Shown: one piece after another, positions 20,812 to 29,378 of the stretch | Numbering within the stretch: position 1 is the stretch's first letter | Layout of the letters: every line of letters begins with the position of its first letter | Assembly (NCBI RefSeq): GCF_038405225.1 | Contig: NZ_CP151657.1 | Coordinates: forward strand, 2,356,001-2,420,000 | Direction: 5' to 3' | Length of the DNA stretch: 64,000 nt | Source: Arthrobacter citreus | GTDB taxonomy: Bacteria > Actinomycetota > Actinomycetes > Actinomycetales > Micrococcaceae | Made by a program: the position numbers and the translations under genes | The notes under the pieces: model-generated | What the model was told of the DNA's origin: nothing | Seen by the model: the letters and a program-made list of their open reading frames with translations, nothing else | Databases searched by the model: none

Positions 20812-21423
20812 CTACAGCGGGTCCTCCCAGCGGGAGGACCCGCTTTTGCGTGTGCGGCCGCCCGGCCCCCGCAGCCGCTGCCGGCTGAGCAGCACAGCTG
20901 CCAGCACTCCCCCGGCGGCGCCGAACAGGTGCGCCTGCCAGGACACGCCGATGGACACCGGCAGCACGCCCCACAGCAGGGAGCCGTAAACCAGGAACAG
21001 GACGCCGCCGAGCAGCAACTGCACGATGTCCCGGTTATAGATTCCACGGGCCATCAGGTACGCGAAGAGCCCAAAAACGACGCCGGAGATGCCCACGGTC
21101 AGTCCGCCGCCAAAGAGCCAGACTCCCAGTCCGGACGCCAGCCAGGATGATGCCAGCACCACGAGGTAGCGCCGGACTCCCTCCAGCAGGGTCAGGAAGG
21201 AGAACACCACAAGCGGCAGCGTGTTTCCCAGCAGATGGTTGACCCCGGCGTGCAGCAGCGGTCCGAAGAGAATTCCGTCCAGCCCCTCCACCCGCCGGGG
21301 AAGGATGCCAAGCTCGCGGAGCACGGCCGGGCCGGCGAACATCGCCAGGAAGTAACACACCCAGATCAGCGCAGCCAGTCCCAGGGAAACGTAGAGGGCG
21401 GTCCGGGCCCGCTTGGCAAGCAT
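20812..21423 (-). CDS. Rhomboid-family intramembrane serine protease
   Basis: The 203-residue membrane protein has six to seven hydrophobic segments and the rhomboid catalytic dyad: Ser113 in GISGVVFG (GxSG) and His165 in SWQAHLFGAAGG. HLLGN (63-67) is the conserved first-loop region. Such proteases cut membrane-anchored substrates within the lipid bilayer. ATG 21423 lies 4 bp after the ilvA stop and is preferred to an upstream frame running into ilvA. Its substrate is unknown. Probably cotranscribed with ilvA. Confidence 0.9.
   Translation of the reverse strand: MLAKRARTALYVSLGLAALIWVCYFLAMFAGPAVLRELGILPRRVEGLDGILFGPLLHAGVNHLLGNTLPLVVFSFLTLLEGVRRYLVVLASSWLASGLGVWLFGGGLTVGISGVVFGLFAYLMARGIYNRDIVQLLLGGVLFLVYGSLLWGVLPVSIGVSWQAHLFGAAGGVLAAVLLSRQRLRGPGGRTRKSGSSRWEDPL
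20816..20848. terminator. greA terminator overlapping the rhomboid 3' end
   Basis: A perfect 13-bp stem (20816-20828 with 20832-20844) around AGC is followed by TTTT on the plus strand. The stem also encodes the last residues of the convergent rhomboid gene. Confidence 0.85.
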
Positions 21424-21427
21424 CGGC

Positions 21428-22669
21428 CTACCCGTGCAGCACGATCGGCTGGAAGCCCTGGGCACGGAGGTTGTTCAGGACCTGTTCACAGTGTTCATGC
21501 CCCTTGGTTTCCATATTGATGGTGATCGCCACGTCTCCCATGCTGATGGAGCCGCCCACGCGGGTGTGGTCCACGCCGGTGACGTTGGCGTCCGACTCAG
21601 CGATGATCCGGGAAATGGTGGCCAGCGAACCCGGCCGGTCATCGAGCAGGATCCGCACCACCAAGTAGCGGCCCGCGGCGGCAAGGCCGCGCTGGATCAC
21701 CTTCAGCATCAGCATCGGGTCGATATTGCCGCCGGAAAGGATGACGGCGGTGTTCCCCGGGTTTTCGATCTTGCCGTCCATGAGCGCTGCCACCCCCACC
21801 GCGCCGGCCGGTTCCACCACCATTTTGGAGCGTTCCAGCAGGAAGATCAGGGCCCGCGCCAGCGAGTCTTCGCTGACGGTCACCACGTCATCCACCAGCT
21901 CCCTGATGATGGAGAAGGGCAGCTGGCCCGGGCGTCCCACGGCAATGCCATCGGCAATGGTGGAGACCTTGGTCAGCGGAACCAGCGCATCCGCAGCCAG
22001 CGACGGCGGGTATGCGGCGGCGTTTTCGGCCTGCACTCCGATGATGCGGACCTCGCGGCCGAGTTCCTTTGCGCGGGCCTTGATGGCCACGGCAACGCCG
22101 GCGAGGAGGCCGCCGCCGCCCACGCCCATGAGCACGGTGTCCAGGTTGGGGATCTGGTCCAGCAGCTCCAGCCCAATGGTTCCCTGTCCGGCGACAACGT
22201 CAACGTTGTCGAAGGGATGGACAAATACGGCTCCGGTTTCGTCGGAATAGCGCTGGGCTTCCGCCAGGGCCTCATCCACGTTATGGCCGTGCAGCACAAC
22301 CTCGGCACCGTGCCCCTGCGTGGCGGCCAGCTTGGGCAGCGCCACCCCCAGGGGCATGAAGATCCGCGCCTTGATGCCCAGGCGGGCCGCGGCGACGGCG
22401 ACGCCCTGGGCATGATTGCCTGCGGACGCGGCAACCACGCCACGGTCCCTCTCGGATGGGGACAGCTTGGCCATGCGGACGTAGGCCCCGCGGACCTTGA
22501 AGGAACCGGCGCGCTGCAGGTTTTCGCATTTGAGATACACGTTGGAGCCGGTCAGCCGCCCCAGTGCCCGGGACTGCTCAATGGGGGTATGTGCAATCAC
22601 GCCGTCCAACAGCTTGGCGGCCGCCTCAATGTCGTCGAGCGTCACAGGCAGTTGGGACAGGTCAGTCAC
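21428..22669 (-). CDS. ilvA: Threonine ammonia-lyase with C-terminal ACT domain
   Basis: The 413-residue PLP enzyme deaminates threonine to 2-oxobutanoate, the first step to isoleucine. PLP lysine K58 lies in GSFKVRGA; the phosphate-binding loop GVGGGGLLAG is near 188-197. A single ACT domain (about 335-410, VVRILLDDRPGSLATISRII) makes this the short form; classical E. coli IlvA has two ACT-like modules, and the catabolic TdcB form lacks one. Start ATG 22669 overlaps the AI-2E-type gene by 4 nt (ATGA). Confidence 0.93.
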   Translation of the reverse strand: MTDLSQLPVTLDDIEAAAKLLDGVIAHTPIEQSRALGRLTGSNVYLKCENLQRAGSFKVRGAYVRMAKLSPSERDRGVVAASAGNHAQGVAVAAARLGIKARIFMPLGVALPKLAATQGHGAEVVLHGHNVDEALAEAQRYSDETGAVFVHPFDNVDVVAGQGTIGLELLDQIPNLDTVLMGVGGGGLLAGVAVAIKARAKELGREVRIIGVQAENAAAYPPSLAADALVPLTKVSTIADGIAVGRPGQLPFSIIRELVDDVVTVSEDSLARALIFLLERSKMVVEPAGAVGVAALMDGKIENPGNTAVILSGGNIDPMLMLKVIQRGLAAAGRYLVVRILLDDRPGSLATISRIIAESDANVTGVDHTRVGGSISMGDVAITINMETKGHEHCEQVLNNLRAQGFQPIVLHG

Positions 22670-23892
22670 AGTTGTTTCTCGTCTTCTGCGTCGTCTTCCA
22701 ACGCGTTATCTGCTTCGGTTTGGGGTGCCGCTCCGCTGGCGGCACCGAACACGGGATCCCGGACAAGCGCCGGGTCCCGTTCCCAGCCCCTGGACGCGAT
22801 ATAGCGCACCACTGTGTTCAGGATGGCCAGCAGCGGTACGGAGAACAGCGCGCCGGGGATGCCGGCAGCCAGGGTGCCTCCGGTAACGGCCAGGATCACT
22901 GCCAGCGGGTGGAGGGCGACCGCCCGGCCCATGATCAGGGGCTGCAGGATGTGCGATTCCAGCTGCTGGACGAGCAGCACGATCCCCAGCATGATCAGCG
23001 CGTTCACCCAGCCGTTCGCGACCAGCGCGAGCAGGACGGCCACGAAACCGGTGACAAAGGCCCCGACCAGCGGAACAAAGGAGCCCAGGAACACCAGGAC
23101 CGCAAGCGGCAGGGCCAGTGGAACTCCGATGATGGCTGCTCCGGCGCCAATGCCGACGGCGTCAATGAATGCCACGAGCAACTGCACCCGAACGTAGTTC
23201 ACCATCGAGTCCCAGCCGTGAATGCCGGCCCCGTAGCCTCCCGGGCGTGCGCGGCGCGGCAGCAGCCCGGCGGTGAAGCGCCAGATGCGGCGGCCGTCCA
23301 GCAGGAAAAAGACGAGGGCAAAGAGGGTCAGCAGGACGCCGGCGGCAAAGTGCCCGGCGCCGGTGCCCACCGAAAGCGCCCCGGAAACGATATTGGCCGA
23401 ATTCTGCTGCAGGGCATTGGTGGCTTCCTGCAGGAGGGTGTCCATTTGGGTGGTGGTGATCCGCAGCGGGCCCTCGGCCAGCCAATCCTGGATCTGTCCC
23501 ACTCCGGAAATCGTCTCATCCCACAGGTCCCGGAATCCCAGGGCCAGTTGCCGGCCCACCAGTGTCAGCGCGGCAACAATCACACCAAGGAACGTCACGA
23601 TGGTGACGGCCACTGCTAAGCCGCCGGGCACCCTGTTGCGGCGCAGCCAGTTCGAAACCGGTGACAGGAGACCCGCCAGCAGTGCGGCGATCATGAGGGG
23701 AATGATGAGCAGGGAAAAGTTCCGCAGAAGCCACACGAGGCCGGCGGCGACCACAAGGACCACTCCCAGCCGCCAGGCCCAGGCCGCGCTGACGCGCAGC
23801 GCATACGGCACGTCGTCATTTGCCCTGCTGGAACGTACGGCCGCAGCCTGCACCGCTTTGGGCGCGGCAATGCTGCGTGCGTGAGGTCTCAT
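22666..23892 (-). CDS. AI-2E-type (TqsA/PerM) membrane permease
   Basis: The 408-residue protein has a hydrophilic N-terminus, a pair of helices (VVAAGLVWLLRNFSLLIIPLMIAALLAGLLSPVSNWL), a soluble segment and a late hydrophobic block with GIPLALPLAVLVFLGSFVPLVGAF, typical of the AI-2E transporter family. Members export autoinducer-2 or act as sodium/proton antiporters; the actinobacterial role is unclear. ATG 23892 has GGAAAG upstream and is preferred to GTG 23910. It overlaps ilvA by 4 nt. Confidence 0.88.
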   Translation of the reverse strand: MRPHARSIAAPKAVQAAAVRSSRANDDVPYALRVSAAWAWRLGVVLVVAAGLVWLLRNFSLLIIPLMIAALLAGLLSPVSNWLRRNRVPGGLAVAVTIVTFLGVIVAALTLVGRQLALGFRDLWDETISGVGQIQDWLAEGPLRITTTQMDTLLQEATNALQQNSANIVSGALSVGTGAGHFAAGVLLTLFALVFFLLDGRRIWRFTAGLLPRRARPGGYGAGIHGWDSMVNYVRVQLLVAFIDAVGIGAGAAIIGVPLALPLAVLVFLGSFVPLVGAFVTGFVAVLLALVANGWVNALIMLGIVLLVQQLESHILQPLIMGRAVALHPLAVILAVTGGTLAAGIPGALFSVPLLAILNTVVRYIASRGWERDPALVRDPVFGAASGAAPQTEADNALEDDAEDEKQL

Positions 23893-23957
23893 GGGCTCAT
23901 CTTTCCACACTCAAGGGCTGTGCTTCCCTCCTTTACGCCGGGGTTGGCGGTCCGTTG

Positions 23958-24941
23958 TCAGCCGGCCGGGCGGCCGGTCTGCTCCGGTCGGATTCCCCAT
24001 TCCGCGGCGAAGGCGGCTGCGGGTTCCAACCAGCGCAGGCCCTCGCCCGAGTTCAGCGCATTGGCGGGAGCCGTCATGGGTTCCAGCGCAACCGCAGCGG
24101 TGCGGCCGGGAAACTTATCGGTGACGAACACGTGGACGTAACCAAACTCCGGACCACTCCACAGCATCACACCGCTGCCGTCCGGCGCATGCAGACGGTG
24201 CCGGAACTCGCCGTCTTCCGGCACCAGGCCGGTGTATGCCGCATCCAGGTCCAGCCCGCCAATCCGGCGGCCGGCCCTGAGGTCCGCGGATCCGGCGGCC
24301 GGTTCCCGGCCCACCGGGATAAGACTGTCGTCAACGGTCAGCCGGGTGTCTCCGGTGACGGTCAGCGTCAGGTCCTCCACCGGAACGGAACCGACCCGCA
24401 GGAAAGGGTGCGCGCCCAGGGCAAAGGGCGCCCGGGCCTCCCCCACATTGGTGAGGCCCTGCCGAACGCGCAGCCCGCCGTCGTCGTCGAGGCTGTAGGT
24501 GACCTCGTGGATCAGGTGGAACGGGTATCCGTGCTGGGGGAAAATCTCCGCCCGCAACGTGATGCTGCTGCCGGGAGGATTGGCGTTGCCGGAGTTATCG
24601 GTGTCTGCCGGGAGGTACCCAGTGTTGCGCAGCAGTCCATGGCTGGCGTTGCCCCGTGCCGGCTCGGTGATATCCAGCTGCTGGGTGCGGCCGTCGAGGA
24701 GCCATTTTCCGCCGGCCACGCGGTTGGGCCATGGCGCCAGCAGAATGCCGCAGGCCGACGGCGGCAGCTCGGAGTCCGGATAGGTTTCGACGAAGGGCGT
24801 GCCTCCCACGGAGTAGCTGCGCAGGGCTCCGGCCAATGCCGCAATGCGTGCCTCCGCGGGACCTGCTTGAGTATCGCGGGTGAGCTGGAATTGGGTGCCG
24901 GTGGCGGGCCGCGGTGCGGAGGTGGTGGCTGCAGCGCTCAT
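23958..24941 (-). CDS. Aldose 1-epimerase family protein
   Basis: The 327-residue protein has the galactose-mutarotase-like fold, with LAPWPNRVAGGKW (substrate-binding Arg), NASHGLLRN (His) and late FALGAHPFLRVG and FVTDKFPGRTAAVALEPMT motifs. The catalytic His and Glu regions are present, so alpha/beta aldose interconversion is expected; the exact sugar is unknown. A TAGGCT -10 box lies 6 nt from the ATG. It is probably a single-gene unit, with no sugar operon beside it. Confidence 0.88.
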   Translation of the reverse strand: MSAAATTSAPRPATGTQFQLTRDTQAGPAEARIAALAGALRSYSVGGTPFVETYPDSELPPSACGILLAPWPNRVAGGKWLLDGRTQQLDITEPARGNASHGLLRNTGYLPADTDNSGNANPPGSSITLRAEIFPQHGYPFHLIHEVTYSLDDDGGLRVRQGLTNVGEARAPFALGAHPFLRVGSVPVEDLTLTVTGDTRLTVDDSLIPVGREPAAGSADLRAGRRIGGLDLDAAYTGLVPEDGEFRHRLHAPDGSGVMLWSGPEFGYVHVFVTDKFPGRTAAVALEPMTAPANALNSGEGLRWLEPAAAFAAEWGIRPEQTGRPAG

Positions 24942-24947
24942 TGATCC

Positions 24948-24953
24948 AGCCTA
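24948..24953 (-). promoter_or_regulatory. -10 box TAGGCT of the aldose epimerase gene (leaderless)
   Basis: TAGGCT on the minus strand is separated by 6 nt from the ATG at 24941, another member of the leaderless promoter set. Confidence 0.5.
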
Positions 24954-24960
24954 CAGCGGC

Positions 24961-25689
24961 CTACTCCTCGAAGTGAGTGCTCACCCGGTCCGAGACCACG
25001 GCCACCACGCCGGCGGCCACATCGCGGACCTTCACGTTGCGGCTGTTGGAGACGCTGCGCAAAATCTCGATCGCGCTCTGCTGGCTGCAGTTGTTCTGCG
25101 CCATGATGATTCCGGCCGCCAAATCCACCACGGTGCGTGATTCCAGGGCTGCCTGCAGGTTGTTGGCCCGGTGCGTCTGGGTGTCCAGCCGCAACGCCAG
25201 CGCAAGCGGAGCGGCCAGATCCTCGGCGGCGGTTTCGACCGCGCGCACGGCTTCGGGTCCGAAGGCACCCGGACTGCCGGAGTATCCGGTAAGCACGGCA
25301 GCAGCCGTGTCCGGTGCCGGCAGCGGCACCGGCACGGCAGCTGCGGCGGCCACTCCACGCCCCAGGGCCGCGTCCGGGTAGCCGCCCCACCGGGTTTCAG
25401 TCTCCATGTCCCGCACGACGGCCGGGACACCACTGGCCAGGACAAGCCGGACGGGATCTTCGCCGTCCGGTCCCTGCTGCAGCTCAGCGAGGCCGGAGCT
25501 GGTGGCAACGTGCAGCGGCTGCCGGCGCGGGCGCACGATCATCAGCGAAACACCCGACACCTTCCACTGCGACAGCTGCCCGGTTAAGAGGACGGCAACG
25601 GATTCCAGGAAGTCGTCCAGGTCCGGATGCTGCAGCAGCAGCTCCTGGGCCCGGAGTGGCAGCAGGAGGGCAGAGGCTGACTTGTCCAT
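24961..25689 (-). CDS. GAF-ANTAR domain RNA-binding antiterminator
   Basis: The 242-residue protein has a GAF-like sensory region (about 20-165) and a C-terminal ANTAR domain (about 180-237) with the pattern LQAALESRTVVDLAAGIIMAQN followed by AIEILRSVSNSRNVKVRDVAAGVV. ANTAR domains bind paired hexaloop hairpins in nascent RNA and prevent termination. No histidine kinase or receiver domain is attached, so the GAF domain would be the input. ATG 25689 follows a strong GGGGAGGGG site. Its RNA target is not evident nearby. Confidence 0.88.
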   Translation of the reverse strand: MDKSASALLLPLRAQELLLQHPDLDDFLESVAVLLTGQLSQWKVSGVSLMIVRPRRQPLHVATSSGLAELQQGPDGEDPVRLVLASGVPAVVRDMETETRWGGYPDAALGRGVAAAAAVPVPLPAPDTAAAVLTGYSGSPGAFGPEAVRAVETAAEDLAAPLALALRLDTQTHRANNLQAALESRTVVDLAAGIIMAQNNCSQQSAIEILRSVSNSRNVKVRDVAAGVVAVVSDRVSTHFEE

Positions 25690-25829
25690 TCCCCTCCCCT
25701 TCCTGCCGGTGCGGGTTTCTGCCGGTGCGGACCCTAGGCACGCGCGACCAACCCGCCCAGATCCTACGGTCCCGGGCAGGGGATGCACAGGGTAGGCGCC
25801 CGAAAGAGAGCGTTAAAGGCACCGTTAAA

Positions 25830-25870
25830 GCCAAGAGACCGGCAGGCGTCACGCCTGCCGGTCTCTTGGC
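25830..25870. terminator. Terminator after the Bax-inhibitor-1 gene
   Basis: Twenty-base arms (25830-25849 and 25851-25870) are exact complements. The stem lies just downstream of the Bax-inhibitor-1 gene (minus strand) and upstream of the GAF-ANTAR gene. The minus-strand T-rich stretch after the stem is only modest. Two CGTTAAAG repeats lie next to it. Confidence 0.75.
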
Positions 25871-25900
25871 GGTCCCCCGGTGCGGGGGAACCGAAAAAAC

Positions 25901-26746
25901 CTAGTCGTCCCCGCGCAGAATGGCGAGGATACGGATGATCTCCACGTACAGCCAGACCAGCGTCACGGTCAGGCCGAAGGCAGCGGTCCAGGAGTAGCGC
26001 ACCGGAGCACCGGACTTGACGCCCTGCTCAATGGAGGTGAAGTCCATGATCAGGGAAAAAGCGGCCAGGCCTACGGCGAACAGACCGATGATGATGCCCA
26101 GCGGGATGCCGGCGATTTCCATGCCTCGCACGCCCCAGGGGTCATCCACCGCGCCGAAGAGCATCAGGCCGAGATTGACCAGGGAGAACACGCCATAGCC
26201 GATCATCGCGATCATGAAGAAGCGCATGGCCTTGGGCGTCGCGCGGACCTTGCCGCTCTTGAACAGCACCAGGGTCACGGCAAACACGGAGAGCGTGCCC
26301 AGCACGGCCTGGAGCCCGATGCCCGGGAACATGTTGTCCAGGACCAGAGTCAGGCCGCCAAGGAACAGACCTTCAAGCCCTGCGTAGGCCAGGATCAGGG
26401 CCGGAGCGGGCTCCCGCTTGAACGAGTTCACCAGACCAAGGACGAAACCGCCCAGGGCACCGACGATCATCAGCGGCGCTGCTGCGCCGGGGATCAGGAT
26501 CATGGGAACAGCTGCGCCAATGAGGACAACCGCCAGGCAGGCCAGCGTCTTCATGATGACGTCGTCGTATGTCATGCGCCCGGTCAGCGCCGGACCCGCC
26601 GACGGTGAGGTGTACAGCTCCTGCAACTGCTGGGGGGTCATCGACGTCTGGTCCTGGGTAGCCAGGGAACCCTGGTTGGCCCTGCCGCCTCTGACCTGGG
26701 AATTAAAATTCTTGCTGTTAAAGACAGGATTACCGCCGAGTGCCAT
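25901..26746 (-). CDS. Bax inhibitor-1 / YccA-family membrane protein
   Basis: The 281-residue protein has a Gln/Asn-rich soluble N-terminus (about 60 residues) and seven hydrophobic segments ending with a conserved pattern: LIMDFTSIEQGVKSGAPVRYSWTAAFGLTVTLVWLYVEIIRIL, the hallmark of the BI-1/YccA (TMBIM) family. Bacterial relatives conduct Ca2+ in a pH-dependent way or modulate membrane proteolysis by FtsH. The ATG at 26746 follows GGAGG. A monocistronic unit facing away from the liv operon. Confidence 0.9.
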   Translation of the reverse strand: MALGGNPVFNSKNFNSQVRGGRANQGSLATQDQTSMTPQQLQELYTSPSAGPALTGRMTYDDVIMKTLACLAVVLIGAAVPMILIPGAAAPLMIVGALGGFVLGLVNSFKREPAPALILAYAGLEGLFLGGLTLVLDNMFPGIGLQAVLGTLSVFAVTLVLFKSGKVRATPKAMRFFMIAMIGYGVFSLVNLGLMLFGAVDDPWGVRGMEIAGIPLGIIIGLFAVGLAAFSLIMDFTSIEQGVKSGAPVRYSWTAAFGLTVTLVWLYVEIIRILAILRGDD

Positions 26747-27049
26747 TAAATGTCCTCCATCTGGGGGGCTGTTTACCTAGAGCCTACCAATGTCAACGGC
26801 TGAGCGGTCCGGGAGATTCCCTCCATCCGCCGCGTCCGGTAACAGTTTGGCATAGGAGCCCCACCCTTCCCGCCTTACGCTGGCGCCCCAAGTCGTTACC
26901 TGATCGCGACATGCGGCCACAGGGAATCGTCACTGCCTGAAACATTCAGTAGGTAGCATGATCCCCAATCGGTGACATGAGTCACACTTAGATCCGCTAA
27001 AGGTCCGAAGTTTTCGGTGCCCGCGGCCTTGGCGTGGAGGTTTTGAAAC
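26747..27049. other. 303-bp divergent intergenic region between Bax-inhibitor-1 and livH
   Basis: No gene is seen. It holds the leader of the Bax-inhibitor-1 gene, a CRP/GlxR-like palindrome at 26971-26986 and a GGAGG ribosome site at 27036-27040 for livH. Candidate -10 hexamers (TAGCAT at 26954, TAGATC near 26990) are ambiguous. Confidence 0.6.
26971..26986. promoter_or_regulatory. CRP/GlxR-like site upstream of livHMGF
   Basis: GGTGACATGAGTCACA matches the TGTGA-N6-TCACA consensus of actinobacterial cAMP-binding regulators at all but the first position. Confidence 0.6.
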
Positions 27050-28384
27050 TTGCTACGAACATCGGCGCTGACCCGGTATTTGGGGATGCTGGCGGTGGTG
27101 GCGGCGATGTTTGCTGCGCTGCTGCTCTCCTCGCCTGCCGCTCACGCAACAACAGCAACACCCTCACCATCGGAGAGCGCATCGGACGGGCCCACGGATG
27201 GCGCGGAGTTCGCCGACCGCATCAGCGGCGTCGTGCGGAACGAAGGGGCTCCGGTTGAAGGGGTACGCATCACGGCCAGCGGCAACGGCTATGAAGGCGA
27301 AACGGAAACCGGTGCCAACGGCTCCTGGGCCATCGGCGTTCCCGAGCAGGGCGCCTACGAAGTGGAACTGGATGAAAGCACGCTGCCCGAGGGCATCGCG
27401 CTGGCGGAGGGCCAGCAGAACCCGCGCACCGTGACCTTTGCGGGGACCTCCAACATCACCACGCTGTTCCTGCTGGGCGAAGGCATTGTCCTGCAGCAGG
27501 ACAGTTTCATCTCCACCCTCACCGAACGTGCAGTGGCAGGCCTGAGCTTCGGCCTGCTGCTGGCGCTCAGCGCCGTCGGGCTCTCCCTGATCTTTGGCAC
27601 CACGGGGCTGACGAACTTCGCCCACGGCGAGATGGTCACTCTGGGCGCCGTGCTGGCCTTTGCTTTTGCGGCGATGGGGCTGTCCGCCTGGATTGCGCTG
27701 CCGCTTGCGGTGCTTGGCGGCGCGGCCTTTGGTTATCTCCAGGACGGCGTGCTGTGGAAACCGCTGCGCCGGCGGGGCACCGGACTGGTGCCGATGATGA
27801 TCGTGAGCATTGGCCTGGCCGTCGCTGTCCGCTACACCGTCCTCTTCTTCTTCGGCGGGGCCATGCAGCAGCTGCCGGGCTCACAGAGCCCCACCCTGGA
27901 GCTGGGGCCCATCTCCATTCCGCGGAACACGCTCATCTCGCTGTTTGTCAGCCTGGCCGTCATCCTGGTGGTGGCCCTGCTGCTGCTGCGCACGCGGATC
28001 GGCAAGGCAACCCGTGCGGTGGCGGACAACCCGTCGCTGGCCGCGGCGTCCGGAATCGACGTCGACCGCGTGATCCGCCTGGTGTGGGTCATCGGCGGTG
28101 CGCTGGCGGCCATGGGCGGAATCCTGTGGGCCTATTACCGGCCCGGGGTGTCCTTCAACATGGGCCAGCAAATCCTGCTGCTGATCTTCGCCGGCGTGAC
28201 GCTCGGCGGGCTTGGCACCGTCTTCGGAGCACTGATTGGCTCCGTGATTGTGGGGCTTTTCGTGGAAATATCCACAATCTGGCTGGAGGCGGACCTGAAA
28301 TACGTGGGCGCCCTGGTCATCATGATTCTTGTCCTCCTCGTCCGGCCGCAGGGAATCCTCGGCCGACGCGAGCGCATAGGTTAG
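27050..28384 (+). CDS. livH: LivH-type branched-chain amino-acid permease with an N-terminal exported beta domain
   Basis: The 444-residue protein begins with a signal-like helix (residues 11-30, LGMLAVVAAMFAALLLSSPAAHA). A beta-sandwich like carboxypeptidase-regulatory/CnaB modules follows (about 50-140, SGVVRNEGAPVEGVRITASG, GANGSWAIGVPEQGAYEVELDE). The LivH permease core (about 150-444) has FGTTGLTNFAHGEMVTLGAV and the ATPase-coupling region RAVADNPSLAAASGIDVDRV. Standard LivH is about 300 residues, so the extra domain would face outside, near the LivK docking side. TTG 27050 is supported by GGAGG at 9-nt spacing. First gene of livHMGF. Confidence 0.9.
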   Translation: MLRTSALTRYLGMLAVVAAMFAALLLSSPAAHATTATPSPSESASDGPTDGAEFADRISGVVRNEGAPVEGVRITASGNGYEGETETGANGSWAIGVPEQGAYEVELDESTLPEGIALAEGQQNPRTVTFAGTSNITTLFLLGEGIVLQQDSFISTLTERAVAGLSFGLLLALSAVGLSLIFGTTGLTNFAHGEMVTLGAVLAFAFAAMGLSAWIALPLAVLGGAAFGYLQDGVLWKPLRRRGTGLVPMMIVSIGLAVAVRYTVLFFFGGAMQQLPGSQSPTLELGPISIPRNTLISLFVSLAVILVVALLLLRTRIGKATRAVADNPSLAAASGIDVDRVIRLVWVIGGALAAMGGILWAYYRPGVSFNMGQQILLLIFAGVTLGGLGTVFGALIGSVIVGLFVEISTIWLEADLKYVGALVIMILVLLVRPQGILGRRERIG

Positions 28385-28397
28385 GGGCTTAGCACAG

Positions 28398-29378
28398 ATG
28401 GACTTCGTCAATATATTTCTCGGCGCTCTCAACGAGATCATCAGCCCCACCACGGCCGCCTACGCCCTGGCAGCCCTCGGGCTTGCCGTGCACTTCGGCT
28501 ACACCGGCCTGCTCAACTTCGGCCAGGCCGGCTTCATGGCAGTGGGTGCCTATGGATTCGCCATTCCCATCCTGTCCTTCAACGCCCCGCTGCCCCTGGC
28601 CCTGCTGATTGCCCTGGCGGGATCGGCGATCTTCGCCGTGGTCCTGGGCATTCCCACCCTGCGCCTGCGCGCTGATTACCTTGCCATCGTCACCATCGCC
28701 GCGGCCGAGATCATCCGGTACATCGTCACCACCACCGGCATGACACCCATTACGGGCTCCGCCAACGGGCTGGCAGCCTTCACCGGCAGCTTCTACGCGC
28801 TCAACCCGGTTCCGCCGGGCAGCTACAACATTGGTCCGTTCGGGCTGAACGAGCGCGACGTATGGGTCCGGATCGTTGCCTGGGGGCTGGTGATCATCGC
28901 CTGCCTGCTGGTGTGGATGCTGATCCGCAGCCCGTGGGGCCGCGTGGTCAAGGGCATCCGGGAGGACGAAAACGCCGTCCGCGCCCTGGGCAAGAACGTC
29001 TACGCCTACAAGATGCAGGCCCTGATCATCGGCGGCGCCCTGGGCTCGCTGGCAGGGATCATCTTCACCCTTCCCCGCGATGCCGTGCAGCCGGCAAACT
29101 ACGGCACCGAGCTGACCTTCTACCTGTACACCGCCCTGCTTTTGGGCGGCATGTCCACGGTGCTGGGACCGGTTATCGGCGCCATGATCTTCTGGGTCAT
29201 CCTGTCGGTAACGCAGGGTCTGCTCTACGGGGCGATCGAAAGCGGCTACATCACTTTCATCACCACTTCCCAGGCAGGGCAGGTTCGCTACATCCTTGTT
29301 GGTGTGGCACTGATGCTGCTGATGATCTTCAGGCCCCAGGGCATTCTCGGAAACAAGAAGGAGCTGGCGTTCGCATGA
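28398..29378 (+). CDS. livM: LivM-type branched-chain amino-acid permease
   Basis: The 326-residue polytopic protein is the second permease of the Liv importer. It contains HFGYTGLLNFGQAGFMAVGAYG and the coupling segment KGIREDENAVRALGKNVYAYKMQALIIGGALGSLAG, typical of LivM. The start is 14 bp after livH and the stop overlaps livG by ATGA. It forms the membrane channel together with LivH and is energised by LivG and LivF. Confidence 0.95.
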   Translation: MDFVNIFLGALNEIISPTTAAYALAALGLAVHFGYTGLLNFGQAGFMAVGAYGFAIPILSFNAPLPLALLIALAGSAIFAVVLGIPTLRLRADYLAIVTIAAAEIIRYIVTTTGMTPITGSANGLAAFTGSFYALNPVPPGSYNIGPFGLNERDVWVRIVAWGLVIIACLLVWMLIRSPWGRVVKGIREDENAVRALGKNVYAYKMQALIIGGALGSLAGIIFTLPRDAVQPANYGTELTFYLYTALLLGGMSTVLGPVIGAMIFWVILSVTQGLLYGAIESGYITFITTSQAGQVRYILVGVALMLLMIFRPQGILGNKKELAFA

